From contig NZ_QQAV01000001.1 in the NCBI RefSeq assembly GCF_003350475.1, forward strand, positions 674,836 to 738,835: 64,000 nucleotides of DNA, in the 5' to 3' direction. Of this stretch, positions 1-7,576 are shown one piece after another (within the stretch, counting starts at the first letter, position 1; the number at the start of each line of letters is the position of its first letter). Source of the DNA: Pseudacidovorax intermedius (lineage in GTDB: Bacteria; Pseudomonadota; Gammaproteobacteria; Burkholderiales; Burkholderiaceae_C). The notes beneath the pieces were generated by a model. It was not told the origin of the DNA, searched no databases, and worked only from the letters and a program-made list of their open reading frames with translations. The position numbers were made by a program, and so were the translations under genes.

Positions 1-775
1 GCGCCGCCATGGCCTCGACTTGGCCCGCCTCGACAGTCCCGAGGCGTGGCAGCCCCTGCTGGTCGGCATCGATGCCGTGATCAACGCAGCCGGCATCCTG
101 GTCGAGCAGCAGGGCCAGACCTTCGAGGCTGTGCATGTGCGTGCCCCGCAGGCGCTGTTCGATGCCTGCGCGCGCGCAGGTGTACAACGCGTCGTCCAGA
201 TCTCGGCGCTGGGCGCCGACGGCAGTGCCTTCTCGGCCTACCACCTCAGCAAGCGCGCGGCCGATGACGCATTGCGCCGCCTGCCGCTCGACTGGTTTGT
301 CCTGCGGCCTTCGCTCGTGCACGGGGCGGACGGTCACAGCGCAAGGATCCTGATGCGTTGTGCACGGCTGCCCTGGATCCCGGTGCTGGGCACGGGCCGG
401 CAGCGCATCCAGCCCGTGCTGGTCGAAGACCTGTGCGCCACGGTCCTGGCCTGCCTGCGCGCACCGCAGGCCCGGCAGACGCTGGATGTAGTGGGCCCCG
501 AGCCATTGACGTTCGCCGAATGGCTGCAGCGGCTGCGCGCCGCCCAGGGACGTGCGCCGGCCAGGCTGCTGCACATTCCAACGGCATGGGCCTATGCCGC
601 CGCGGCCGTGGCCGGAGGGCTGAGCCCCCTGTTGCGTCGCGACAACCTGCGCATGCTGGAGGCCGGCAACGTGGCGGACGCCAAGCCGCTCGCGCAGTTC
701 CTGGGCCGACTGCCGGCCACCCTTGCGCCGGCCTCCGGCGCCGGCGCGGCACACGCCGAAGGAGCCGCGTCATGA
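1..775 (+). CDS. NAD(P)-binding SDR-family protein, 5' end outside the window
   Basis: The reading frame is open from base 2, so the gene begins upstream and the first TTG (base 20) is not the true start. The visible part is the second half of an extended short-chain dehydrogenase/NAD-dependent epimerase-like fold: a VINAAGIL strand, a YHLSKRAAD helix with the Tyr-x-x-x-Lys pair, and LRPSLVHG further on. The N-terminal dinucleotide-binding glycine motif would lie off the window. Such atypical SDRs (NDUFA9-like) often act as oxidoreductases or binding proteins; the substrate cannot be told. The stop codon overlaps the start of the DUF2269 gene by four bases (ATGA), so translation is probably coupled with the two genes that follow. 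Confidence 0.85.
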   Translation, partial: RRHGLDLARLDSPEAWQPLLVGIDAVINAAGILVEQQGQTFEAVHVRAPQALFDACARAGVQRVVQISALGADGSAFSAYHLSKRAADDALRRLPLDWFVLRPSLVHGADGHSARILMRCARLPWIPVLGTGRQRIQPVLVEDLCATVLACLRAPQARQTLDVVGPEPLTFAEWLQRLRAAQGRAPARLLHIPTAWAYAAAAVAGGLSPLLRRDNLRMLEAGNVADAKPLAQFLGRLPATLAPASGAGAAHAEGAAS

Positions 776-1251
776 GCTACACGGCCCTCAAGTCGCTGCA
801 CATCCTCAGCATGGTGCTGCTGTTCGGCACCGGCCTGGGCAGTGCCTTCTATAAGTGGATGGCAGACCGCAGCGGCGACGTGCAACACATCGCCATCACC
901 AACCGGCATGTGGTGCTGGCAGACTGGCTCTTCACCACGCCGACCGTGATCTTCCAGCCCCTCAGTGGACTGTGGATGGCCGCCATGGCGGGCTGGTCGT
1001 GGCATTCGCCGTGGCTGGCCACGAGCCTGGCGTTGTATGGCCTGGCCGGCATGTGCTGGCTGCCGGTGGTCGGACTGCAGATCCGCATGCAACGGCTGGC
1101 CGAGGCCGCCGCCAGCGCCCGCGCACCGCTGCCCGCCACCTACTGGCGGCTCGCCCGCTGTTGGTTCTGGCTCGGCGTCCCGGCCTTCATGGCCATGGTC
1201 ATGGTCGTGGTCCTCATGGTGTTCAAGCACCTGCCGGGGGCGTCGTCATGA
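772..1251 (+). CDS. DUF2269 family integral membrane protein
   Basis: A 159-residue protein with four hydrophobic segments (about residues 5-25, 45-70, 80-100 and 130-155), opening with SYTALKSLHILSMVLLFGTG, which resembles the start of DUF2269 membrane proteins. A conserved His in the first helix (KSLHILS) and HVVLADW suggest a heme- or metal-type membrane fold, but this is inference. It overlaps both neighbours by four bases (ATGA at each junction), which is strong evidence for one transcript with the SDR protein and the DUF4166 protein. No function is established for the family. Confidence 0.85.
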   Translation: MSYTALKSLHILSMVLLFGTGLGSAFYKWMADRSGDVQHIAITNRHVVLADWLFTTPTVIFQPLSGLWMAAMAGWSWHSPWLATSLALYGLAGMCWLPVVGLQIRMQRLAEAAASARAPLPATYWRLARCWFWLGVPAFMAMVMVVVLMVFKHLPGASS

Positions 1252-1925
1252 GCGGCCAGCCACCCGCTCCAGGGCCCGGTCCGATGGAGTGCGCGTTGGG
1301 CACGGACTGGGCACGGCTGCCGCCCGCCCTGCAGACACACCACAGCCGCACCACCGCCGCGGACGTCGGCCACATGGACATCGAGTTCCCGACCGCGATG
1401 CGGCCCGTGTTGCGCGTGATGGCCTGGCTGGGCGCGCTGCTCGAGCTGCAGGCCGTCGCCGTGCCAACGCATGTGGTCCGGCACATGGCGGGCGGGCGAC
1501 AGCACTGGCGACGGACCATCCGCTTCGACGACGGCCGCGTCTACCGCTTCGACAGCGTCTGGGAATGCGCCGGCCCCGGTCGGCTGATCGAGTACGTGAA
1601 CCCCTTCCTCGGTCTGGAGATGGCGCCCCGGCTCGACGACTGCCGCCTGTGCTACCGAGGGATTCGCTTCGTGCTGAAACTCGGCCCTGCCAGGATCGGG
1701 ATTCCGCAATGGCTGGGCCCGGGCGTCACGGACATCGTGGAAGAGGCACTCGACGAGCACCGCTTCGCGATGGATTTCCGCATGACCCATCCCTGGTTCG
1801 GTCAGCTGTACCGGTACGCGGGCGTGTTCATCACGGGAGTGCCCGTCTCATCGGCGGAAGAACAAACGTCGCAGGCGGACCCGCCCCCGCCCTCCGGGCA
1901 GGCCAGTGCGGCGGCGGGGCGGTGA
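1248..1925 (+). CDS. DUF4166 domain-containing protein
   Basis: A soluble-looking protein of 225 residues. The region from about residue 15 to 200 fits the DUF4166 family: LPPALQTHH near the start, RTIRF and YRFDSVWE in the middle, and HPWFGQLYRYAG near the end. The last 25 residues are a Pro/Ser/Ala-rich tail of low complexity. The start ATG overlaps the DUF2269 stop. SDR plus DUF4166 fusions or neighbours are familiar in other bacteria, so the three coupled genes probably serve one pathway, but the substrate and reaction are unknown. Confidence 0.82.
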   Translation: MSGQPPAPGPGPMECALGTDWARLPPALQTHHSRTTAADVGHMDIEFPTAMRPVLRVMAWLGALLELQAVAVPTHVVRHMAGGRQHWRRTIRFDDGRVYRFDSVWECAGPGRLIEYVNPFLGLEMAPRLDDCRLCYRGIRFVLKLGPARIGIPQWLGPGVTDIVEEALDEHRFAMDFRMTHPWFGQLYRYAGVFITGVPVSSAEEQTSQADPPPPSGQASAAAGR

Positions 1926-2045
1926 CCTTAAGCCGCACCTAAGGCGGCAGGCGGAAAGTCGAGCGCACTCCCCGGCCGCCACGGCGTCCGCTCCGCCGCC
2001 GGGGATGCGAATCCAGCGGACGGAAAGCCAAGGAAGGACATTGCC

Positions 2046-2522
2046 ATGACCACCCTCACCTCCTCCATCGCTCGCCGTACGGCCCGCCCCCTTGCCGTTG
2101 CACTGCTGCTCGGCATGGGCGCGCTCATGGGCGTGGCGCACGCCGACACCCTGCCCCCCGTGCGCACCGCGCCGACGGGCGTCGAGTACATCAGCGGCGG
2201 CGTGGGCAGCGACGAGGCCCATGCCATGCAACAGGCGGCGACCCGTTGGCCCGCGAGCTTCGAGTTCGCCGTCAAGGACGGCGCCAAGGCCGACTTCGCG
2301 GCCAACGTGCATGTGACGGTGCAGGACGCCCGCACCGGCGCCACGGTGCTGCGCAACGTGAGGGCGGACGGGCCCTTCATGGCCGCCAAGCTGGCCCCGG
2401 GCGTCTACCGCGTGACGGCCTCGCTGGACGGCAAGGCGCTGCAGCGGCAGATCGACGTTGGCGCCAAGGGCCCGGCCCATGCCGTCTTCATGTGGCCGGC
2501 CGGCACGGACATGGCTGGTTGA
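2046..2522 (+). CDS. Small secreted protein with carboxypeptidase-regulatory-like fold (paralog 1)
   Basis: 158 residues. A Sec signal peptide is visible (positively charged N-terminus, hydrophobic LAVALLLGMGALMGVAHA, cleavage after AHA near residue 33). The mature part has an EYISGGVGSDEA motif followed by WPASFEF and a beta-rich domain ending in PGVYRVTASLDGKA, the pattern of transthyretin/carboxypeptidase regulatory-like domains (inference from pattern, not a search). It is clearly paralogous to the next gene and more distantly to a minus-strand gene at 59764-60162. A purine-rich AAGGA lies just before the ATG. Function unknown; a periplasmic or cell-surface role is likely. Confidence 0.75.
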   Translation: MTTLTSSIARRTARPLAVALLLGMGALMGVAHADTLPPVRTAPTGVEYISGGVGSDEAHAMQQAATRWPASFEFAVKDGAKADFAANVHVTVQDARTGATVLRNVRADGPFMAAKLAPGVYRVTASLDGKALQRQIDVGAKGPAHAVFMWPAGTDMAG

Positions 2523-2529
2523 GCAAGAC

Positions 2530-2640
2530 CCCCAGGCTGCGCGCTTCGCGCTCCGCCTCCCCCCTGTAGGGGGCACATCCTGCGGCCCGGCGAAGCCGGT
2601 TCCGCGGATGTTGCTGGCGTGGCCTGCTCCGCGGCCTCCT
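2530..2640 (+). repeat. Dispersed hairpin-rich 3'-end repeat, copy A
   Basis: Sits directly after the stop of the secreted protein gene. It has a CCGCCTCCCCCCTGTAGGGGGC hairpin block (2553-2574; CCCCC pairs GGGGG), a GAAGCCGGTTCCGCGG block (2592-2607) and the block TGGCGTGGCCTGCTCCGCGG at 2615-2634. The same blocks in the same order and orientation occur at 17489-17610 and 54315-54512, each time just after a plus-strand stop codon. Confidence 0.7.
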
Positions 2641-2723
2641 GATCAAACACGAGGTCTGCCGCACCCGTCGCCACCGTGCGGTGGTCCTTTCGAGAAAACG
2701 AACCTGTCACACCTCCGTCCATC

Positions 2724-3230
2724 ATGAACACCCCCACACTCGACCGCTCTATCGCCCGCCCCCTCTCCAACCCGATGGTCGCCGTCGGCAACCTCATGGC
2801 CGCCAGCCTGCTGGCCGTGGTCGCCGGGGCGGCCCATGCCTCGACCACTTACAACCCGCCCATCGAGATGACGAAGGCCGGCATCGAATACATGAGCGGT
2901 GGCACCACGCCCGACGAGGCGAAGCTGATGAAGGTCGTCGAGCCGCGCTGGCCCGCCAGCTTCGAGTTCGACGCCAAGGGCCAGGGTTCCGTGCCCACCG
3001 GCGCGCCCGTCAAGGTGACGGTGCGCGACGCGGGCAGCGGCGCGGTGGTGCTCAACGACGTGACCGCCGGCGGGCCGTACATGGTCGCGCGGCTGGACCC
3101 GGGCCGCTACCAGGTGACGGCCACGCGCGATGGTCAGACCGTCTCGCGCGACATCGAGGTGGGCCGCTACACCACGGCCCACGCGGTGTTCGACTGGAGC
3201 GGCGGCACGGGCGTGGCCAGCAGCCGCTGA
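2724..3230 (+). CDS. Small secreted protein with carboxypeptidase-regulatory-like fold (paralog 2)
   Basis: 168 residues; a signal peptide is visible up to about residue 39 (MAASLLAVVAGAAHA). The mature region parallels its upstream neighbour: IEYMSGGTTPDEA, then RWPASFEF, a variable loop, VKVTVRDAGSGAVVL, PGRYQVTATRDGQ and AHAVFDW. The pair looks like a tandem duplication that has since diverged, separated by a 200-base gap holding repeat copy A. There is no good Shine-Dalgarno sequence before the ATG (CCGTCCATC), so the start is chosen from the signal peptide. No function is known for the family. Confidence 0.72.
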   Translation: MNTPTLDRSIARPLSNPMVAVGNLMAASLLAVVAGAAHASTTYNPPIEMTKAGIEYMSGGTTPDEAKLMKVVEPRWPASFEFDAKGQGSVPTGAPVKVTVRDAGSGAVVLNDVTAGGPYMVARLDPGRYQVTATRDGQTVSRDIEVGRYTTAHAVFDWSGGTGVASSR

Positions 3231-3302
3231 CGAGGCGCTGAGCCAGGTCGCGGCGGAATGAGCGCCGCCGCGGCCAAGGATCACCCCAACGCAGGCGATC
3301 GA

Positions 3303-3374
3303 CCCGTTCGCCCTGCGCTGATCGAAGGCCTTGACCCGCAGTGCCCTGGCTTCGACAGGCTCAGCCCGAACGGG
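3303..3374. repeat. REP-like palindrome, full copy
   Basis: Two inverted arms: CCCGTTCGCCCTGCGCTGAT (3303-3322) and GCTCAGCCCGAACGGG (3359-3374), the latter preceded by CTTCGACAG. Folded together they give a long imperfect hairpin. The right arm is close to a palindromic motif (CTTCGACAAGCTCAGGGCGA-type) that I know as frequent in Burkholderiales genomes. Partial copies occur at 11241-11276 and 55078-55111. Confidence 0.65.
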
Positions 3375-3498
3375 CTGTGCTCAATCAACGGAATGGCATG
3401 TTCCCGGACTCTCCGGCATGGCCCGTGCGTGCGTCGCGGCGGCTTGGCCACAATGGCCCGCTGTCCGACGCAGCATGCCGTCGCAAAGGAGTCTTTCC

Positions 3499-3957
3499 AT
3501 GAGCATGGGCACCCCCATGGCCCGTTATGCCGCCGCCCGCCGGGTGGGCGATTTCGTCTTCATGAGCGGCGTGGTGGCCGTCGATCCGGCCACGCGCCGC
3601 GCCGTCTCGCGCTACGAGGACCTGCCCGAGGCAGCACAGGCCGAGCTGCGTGGCCTGGGCTATGCCACCGGCCAGATGTCGGTGGACGTCTTCGAGGCGC
3701 CCGTCGTGGCGCAGAGCTGGTTCGTGCTGGCCCGCATCCGCGATCTGGCGGCCGAGCACGGCGGCACCATGGACAACGTGGTCAAGCTGGTGCAGTACTT
3801 CCGCCGCCTGCCCGACTACGCCTTGTTCAACCGGGTGCGCGGGCTGTTCTATCCGGGCGAGCCGCCGGTCTCCACCGTGGTGGAGGTCAACCGCTTCCTG
3901 CCCGGCGACGAGGTGCTGATCGAGGTCGAGGCGACGATGTACCTGCCGCGCGGCTGA
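3499..3957 (+). CDS. RidA family protein (YjgF/YER057c/UK114 superfamily)
   Basis: 152 residues. RidA proteins are trimeric deaminases of reactive enamine/imine intermediates or related catabolic enzymes. Visible family features: an N-terminal strand pattern ARRVGDFVFMSGVVAVD, the helix with VVKLVQYFRRLPDY, and the C-terminal GDEVLIEVEATMYLPRG. The ATG at 3499 is preceded by AAAGGA with an eight-base gap, which decides this start over in-frame codons further upstream. It is slightly longer than classical RidA (about 128 residues) because of an inserted segment around residues 25-55, so it may belong to one of the Rid2-Rid7 type subgroups rather than RidA proper. Convergent with the MFS gene. 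Confidence 0.85.
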   Translation: MSMGTPMARYAAARRVGDFVFMSGVVAVDPATRRAVSRYEDLPEAAQAELRGLGYATGQMSVDVFEAPVVAQSWFVLARIRDLAAEHGGTMDNVVKLVQYFRRLPDYALFNRVRGLFYPGEPPVSTVVEVNRFLPGDEVLIEVEATMYLPRG

Positions 3958-3966
3958 GGCGCCGCG

Positions 3967-5604
3967 TCAACCTCGCTGGACGATGTAGCGGTTGACCACG
4001 GGCATCGTCTCGCCCCGGTGGAAGGCCAGCCGCCGCTCGCGCAGCGCCAGGTCGGCCGCGGTGGCGCGGTGGAAGCGGCGCAGGTGCTCCGTCCACGACT
4101 CGTCCACCACCTGCTCCACATAGCGCTCGGGCGCCGACAGGTCATGCAGCAGCTCCCACGCGATGGCGCCCTGACTGAGGCGGGCACGGCGTGTCTCCTG
4201 CATCACGGCGTGGAAGGCGGCGGCGCGGGATGGGTCGATCAGGTATTCGACCGTGATGACCACGCGGCCGTCCTCGCCCGCACTGGCGGGCGGCGGGTTG
4301 AAGGCCCAGTCGGTGCCGGCGGGGCTCATGTCGTCCTCGCCCGGGCCGTCGGGCACCCAGCGCAGCACGGCCAGCATCACCAGCGTGCCGGTCACGGCGG
4401 CCACCAGCAGGCTGGCGCGCAGCGTGCTCAGTTCCGCGATCTGGCCCCACACGGCCGCACCCAGCGCGCCGGCGCCCATGATGGCCATCTGGTAGGTGGA
4501 CATGCCACGCGCGCGCACCCAGTCGGGCAGCGCCAGCTGGGCCGACACCGACAGCGAGTTGGCCACCGTGATCCAGGCCGCGCCGCAGAAGAACACGGCG
4601 AAGGCGGCCAGCCAGAGCGCGGGCGACAGCGCCAGCACGGCCGTGCCCGTCGACAGCAGCATCGAGCCGTAGAGCACGCGGTGGTCGCGGTCGAACATCT
4701 CCCGCAACCGCGGCAGCAGCAGCACCGCGATGATCGAGCCCGCGCCCATCGAGGCCAGCAGCAGCGTGAAGGTGCCGGCGCCACCCTTCGGCCCCTCGTG
4801 GAAGCCGCGCGCCAGCAGCGGCAGCAGCGCCAGCACCGCGCTGGAATGGAAGAAGGAGACGGCCACCCGCGACAGCACGGCGCGCATGCGCTGAGACTGC
4901 CGCACGAACTGAACGCCCACGCGCATCGCGCTCACCAGCCGCTCGCGGCCCAGCGGGTCGACCTTGTGCTCGCGCCGCCAGCGCAGGATGACGAAGCCCG
5001 AGGCAATGCTCAGCACCGCATTGAGCACGAACACCCACACGCTGCCCGCGCTGGCGATCAGCACGCCCGCCACCAGCGGGCCGACGATGCGCGAGGCATT
5101 CATCGCGATGCCGTTGAGGCCCATGGCGGCCGGCAGCAGCGGCCGCGTGACCAGCTCGGGCACGATGGCCGAGAACACCGGCCAGCGCAGCGCCAGGCCG
5201 ATGCCGTTGGCGAAGGTCAGCGCCAGCAGCAGCGGCGCATTCATCTTGTCGAGCCCGATGGCGACGCACAGCACGGTGGCCGAGCCCGCCAGCCAGAACT
5301 GCGTGGCCACCAGCCAGCGGCGACGGTCCAGGATGTCGGCCAGCGCCCCGCTGGGCAGCCCGAGCAGAAAGACGGGCAGCGTCGAGGCCGTCTGCACCAG
5401 CGCCACCCACATGGGCGAGGTGGTGAGCGTGGTCATCAGCCAGGCGGCCGCGACGTCGTTCATCCACATGCAGGTGTTGGCGATGAACCAGGTGCCCCAC
5501 AGCAACCGGAAGACCGGCAGCCGCAACGGCTCCAGGGCCGCGAAGCGCGGTGCGCGCCGGGGTGGCGGGGCGGGGCTGGTCTCTTCGGGGTCGATGGGGG
5601 GCAT
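3967..5604 (-). CDS. MFS_3-type transporter with C-terminal antibiotic-biosynthesis-monooxygenase-like domain
   Basis: 545 residues. Residues 20-420 form a 12-helix major facilitator of the EntS/MFS_3 kind: FRLLWGTWFIANTCMWMNDVA in helix 1, the loop motif GALADILDRRR after helix 2 (equivalent of GxxxDrxGRR), and ASRIVGPLVAG in helix 5. After a short acidic linker (GEDDMSPAGTDW) comes a soluble domain of about 100 residues starting RVVITVEYLIDPSRAAAF and ending NRYIVQRG, which resembles an ABM/DABB-type alpha-beta domain. MFS_3 proteins with this tail are known in proteobacteria. Probable inner-membrane exporter; substrate unknown. Convergent with the RidA gene, divergent from the hydrolase gene. 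Confidence 0.85.
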   Translation of the reverse strand: MPPIDPEETSPAPPPRRAPRFAALEPLRLPVFRLLWGTWFIANTCMWMNDVAAAWLMTTLTTSPMWVALVQTASTLPVFLLGLPSGALADILDRRRWLVATQFWLAGSATVLCVAIGLDKMNAPLLLALTFANGIGLALRWPVFSAIVPELVTRPLLPAAMGLNGIAMNASRIVGPLVAGVLIASAGSVWVFVLNAVLSIASGFVILRWRREHKVDPLGRERLVSAMRVGVQFVRQSQRMRAVLSRVAVSFFHSSAVLALLPLLARGFHEGPKGGAGTFTLLLASMGAGSIIAVLLLPRLREMFDRDHRVLYGSMLLSTGTAVLALSPALWLAAFAVFFCGAAWITVANSLSVSAQLALPDWVRARGMSTYQMAIMGAGALGAAVWGQIAELSTLRASLLVAAVTGTLVMLAVLRWVPDGPGEDDMSPAGTDWAFNPPPASAGEDGRVVITVEYLIDPSRAAAFHAVMQETRRARLSQGAIAWELLHDLSAPERYVEQVVDESWTEHLRRFHRATAADLALRERRLAFHRGETMPVVNRYIVQRG

Positions 5605-5673
5605 GCCCGCTCGATTGTGAAGCAGCAGGCTTGGCCGTAAGCTCGCGCGCTTCGTTCACCACCGCGTGCTCCC

Positions 5674-6510
5674 ATGAATACGACGGCTTCGGCCCCTTCC
5701 GGCCCGGCGCTCTGGCGCGGCATGGACCGCCCCACCCTCGACGCCGCCTACGACAGTTCGGCCGTAGTGGCGGACTTCAAGGCCATCACCGGCCGCTGGC
5801 CCGAACGCAGCGCCCCGTGGCGCGCTCGGCCCGACGCGCGGCTGGATCTGCCCTACGGCGACGGGTCCCGCTGCCGCATCGACCTGTTCGGCCCCGCGGA
5901 CGCCTCGCCGCTGGTCGTCTTCCTGCACGGCGGTTACTGGCAGATGCGCGGACGGGAGCAGTTCTCCTTCCTGGCCGAGGGCCCGCTCGCACACGGGCTG
6001 GGCTTTGCGGCCGTCGGCTACACGCTGGCGCCGGAGGCGAGCATGGACCGCATCGTCGAGGAATGCCGGCAGGCGCTGGCCTTCCTGCGCCGGGAGACCG
6101 GCCGGCCGATCGTGCTGTCGGGCTGGTCGGCCGGCGGACACCTGACGGCCTGCCTGCAGAACGAAGCCGGCGTGATCGGCGGCCTGGCGATCAGCGGGCT
6201 GTACGAGCTGGAGCCGATCCGCCTGGGCCGGCTCAACGACAAGCTGGGCATGGACGCGGCCATCGCGCGGCGCAACTCGCCGCTGCATCATCTGCCGGCC
6301 GGTTCGCCGCCCCTGGTCGTCGCCTGGGGCGAGGCCGAGCAGCCCGAGCTGCGCCAGCAGTCGCTGGACTATGCCGCCGCCCGCGAGGCCGCCGGCCTGC
6401 CCACGCGCCGGCTGCCGCTGGCCGGGCTGCACCACTTCGACGAACTCGACACCTATGCCGATCCGCAAGGCGCGATGGCGCTGGCGCTGGTCGAGCTCGC
6501 ACGCGGCTGA
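5674..6510 (+). CDS. Alpha/beta hydrolase, arylformamidase (kynurenine formamidase)-like
   Basis: 278 residues. The oxyanion-hole motif FLHGGYWQ and the nucleophile elbow GWSAGGH (Ser near residue 150) are characteristic of the alpha/beta-hydrolase type of arylformamidase, which converts N-formylkynurenine to kynurenine in tryptophan breakdown. A late LHHFDELD supplies the probable catalytic His. No other kynurenine-pathway gene (kynA, kynU) is in the window, so related carboxylesterase functions are possible. The start ATG is the first in frame; no strong Shine-Dalgarno is visible. Divergent from the MFS gene, 69 bases apart. Confidence 0.8.
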   Translation: MNTTASAPSGPALWRGMDRPTLDAAYDSSAVVADFKAITGRWPERSAPWRARPDARLDLPYGDGSRCRIDLFGPADASPLVVFLHGGYWQMRGREQFSFLAEGPLAHGLGFAAVGYTLAPEASMDRIVEECRQALAFLRRETGRPIVLSGWSAGGHLTACLQNEAGVIGGLAISGLYELEPIRLGRLNDKLGMDAAIARRNSPLHHLPAGSPPLVVAWGEAEQPELRQQSLDYAAAREAAGLPTRRLPLAGLHHFDELDTYADPQGAMALALVELARG

Positions 6511-6615
6511 ACGACGGCGCCGCTGCGCACGGTGCGCCCGGCGTGTCGGGCGCCCGCCGGGCCCGGCGATGCACTCACCCTCCAACCCTTCCTTCCACCC
6601 TCAGGAGACGTTCCC

Positions 6616-6915
6616 GTGATCCTCGAAACCGCAGACATCCGCATCCAGCCCGGCCGCCAGGCCGACTTCGACGCCGCCATCGTGCAAGGCCTGCAGACCA
6701 TCATCGCCAAGGCGAAGGGCTTCCGCGGCTGGCGTGTCGTCAAGGGCATCGAATCGCCCGAGCGCTACCTGCTGCAGATCGAATGGGAGACGCTGGAGAA
6801 CCACACGGTGGACTTCCGCGAATCGCCCGCCTTCGCTGAATGGCGCGCCATCGTCGGACCCTTCTTTGCGCAGCCGCCGGTGGTCGAGCACTTCACGCTG
6901 GTCGGCGCGGGCTAA
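6616..6915 (+). CDS. Antibiotic biosynthesis monooxygenase (ABM/DABB-type) family protein
   Basis: 99 residues covering a single ferredoxin-like alpha/beta barrel half: an opening strand ILETADIRIQPG, a helix FDAAIVQGLQTIIAKAKG, then the family-typical ERYLLQIEWETLENHT and a terminal FFAQPPVVEHFTLVG. These small dimers can be cofactor-free monooxygenases or merely ligand-binding; no substrate can be inferred. The start is GTG at 6616, chosen because CAGGAG lies nine bases upstream and because the protein then begins exactly at the first strand. It follows the arylformamidase-like gene by about 105 bases in the same direction. Confidence 0.82.
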   Translation: MILETADIRIQPGRQADFDAAIVQGLQTIIAKAKGFRGWRVVKGIESPERYLLQIEWETLENHTVDFRESPAFAEWRAIVGPFFAQPPVVEHFTLVGAG

Positions 6916-6921
6916 GGGCGG

Positions 6922-7398
6922 TTAACCCCCCAGGTGCCCCAGCGGCAGCGCCGAATTCGCCTTCACCTCGCCCAGCGAGAAGCTGGTGTGCAGGTCCTTC
7001 ACGTTAGGCAGCGTCATCAGGCTGTTGAGCGCGAAGCGGGAGAAGGCATCCAGGTCCTGCGCCACCACCTGCAGCTCGAACATGCCGTTGCCGCTGATGT
7101 AGTGGCAGGCCACCACCTCGGGCAGGCAGCGGATGGCTTCTTCCAGCACGCGGGTGGCGTCGCTGGTGGCGCGGTCGGTGTCCACCCGCACGAAGGCCAG
7201 CACGCCCAGGCCGATCTTGCGGCGGTCCAGCTCGGCGTGGTACCCCTTGATGTAACCCGCCGCCTCCAGAGCGCGCACGCGGCGCCAGCAGGGCGCTGCC
7301 GACAGGCCGACGCGCTGGGCCAGCTCGGCGTTGGTGAGCCGGGCGTCGTCCTGCAGCTCGCGCAGGATGGCGAGGTCATATTTATCAATACTTTCCAA
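6922..7398 (-). CDS. Lrp/AsnC family transcriptional regulator
   Basis: 158 residues. An N-terminal winged helix-turn-helix (LAILRELQDDARLTNAELAQ through CWRRVRALEAAGYI, residues 6-50) is followed by the RAM effector-binding domain (about 65-150). An upstream ATG (base 7434) is in frame, but it has no ribosome-binding site, whereas the TTG at 7398 has GGAGAG seven bases before it and gives the usual Lrp length; I therefore prefer TTG. The gene is divergent from the large indolepyruvate oxidoreductase gene, the classical layout for an Lrp protein controlling an amino-acid catabolic neighbour. The ligand is unknown; an aromatic or branched amino acid is a reasonable guess. Confidence 0.88.
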   Translation of the reverse strand: MESIDKYDLAILRELQDDARLTNAELAQRVGLSAAPCWRRVRALEAAGYIKGYHAELDRRKIGLGVLAFVRVDTDRATSDATRVLEEAIRCLPEVVACHYISGNGMFELQVVAQDLDAFSRFALNSLMTLPNVKDLHTSFSLGEVKANSALPLGHLGG

Positions 7399-7576
7399 AG
7401 AGGCACTCTCCGCGCAAGATCCTTTCCCAATCATCCGTTTTCAGCGCATGGAAAGCAAACACCTATCCAACGGCCGGGCATACACTTTGCGTGCATGATG
7501 CCTCGGGGGACTTCCACCCGGAGCCCGCCCACCCCGCCACGGCCCACAAGGCCCCAGCCGACGGAGAGAGACAACG

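Noticed and set aside
4018-5640. A 540-codon plus-strand frame opposite the MFS gene
   Set aside because: The product is repetitive Gln/His/Arg/Gly and overlaps a gene with clear transmembrane and MFS motifs.
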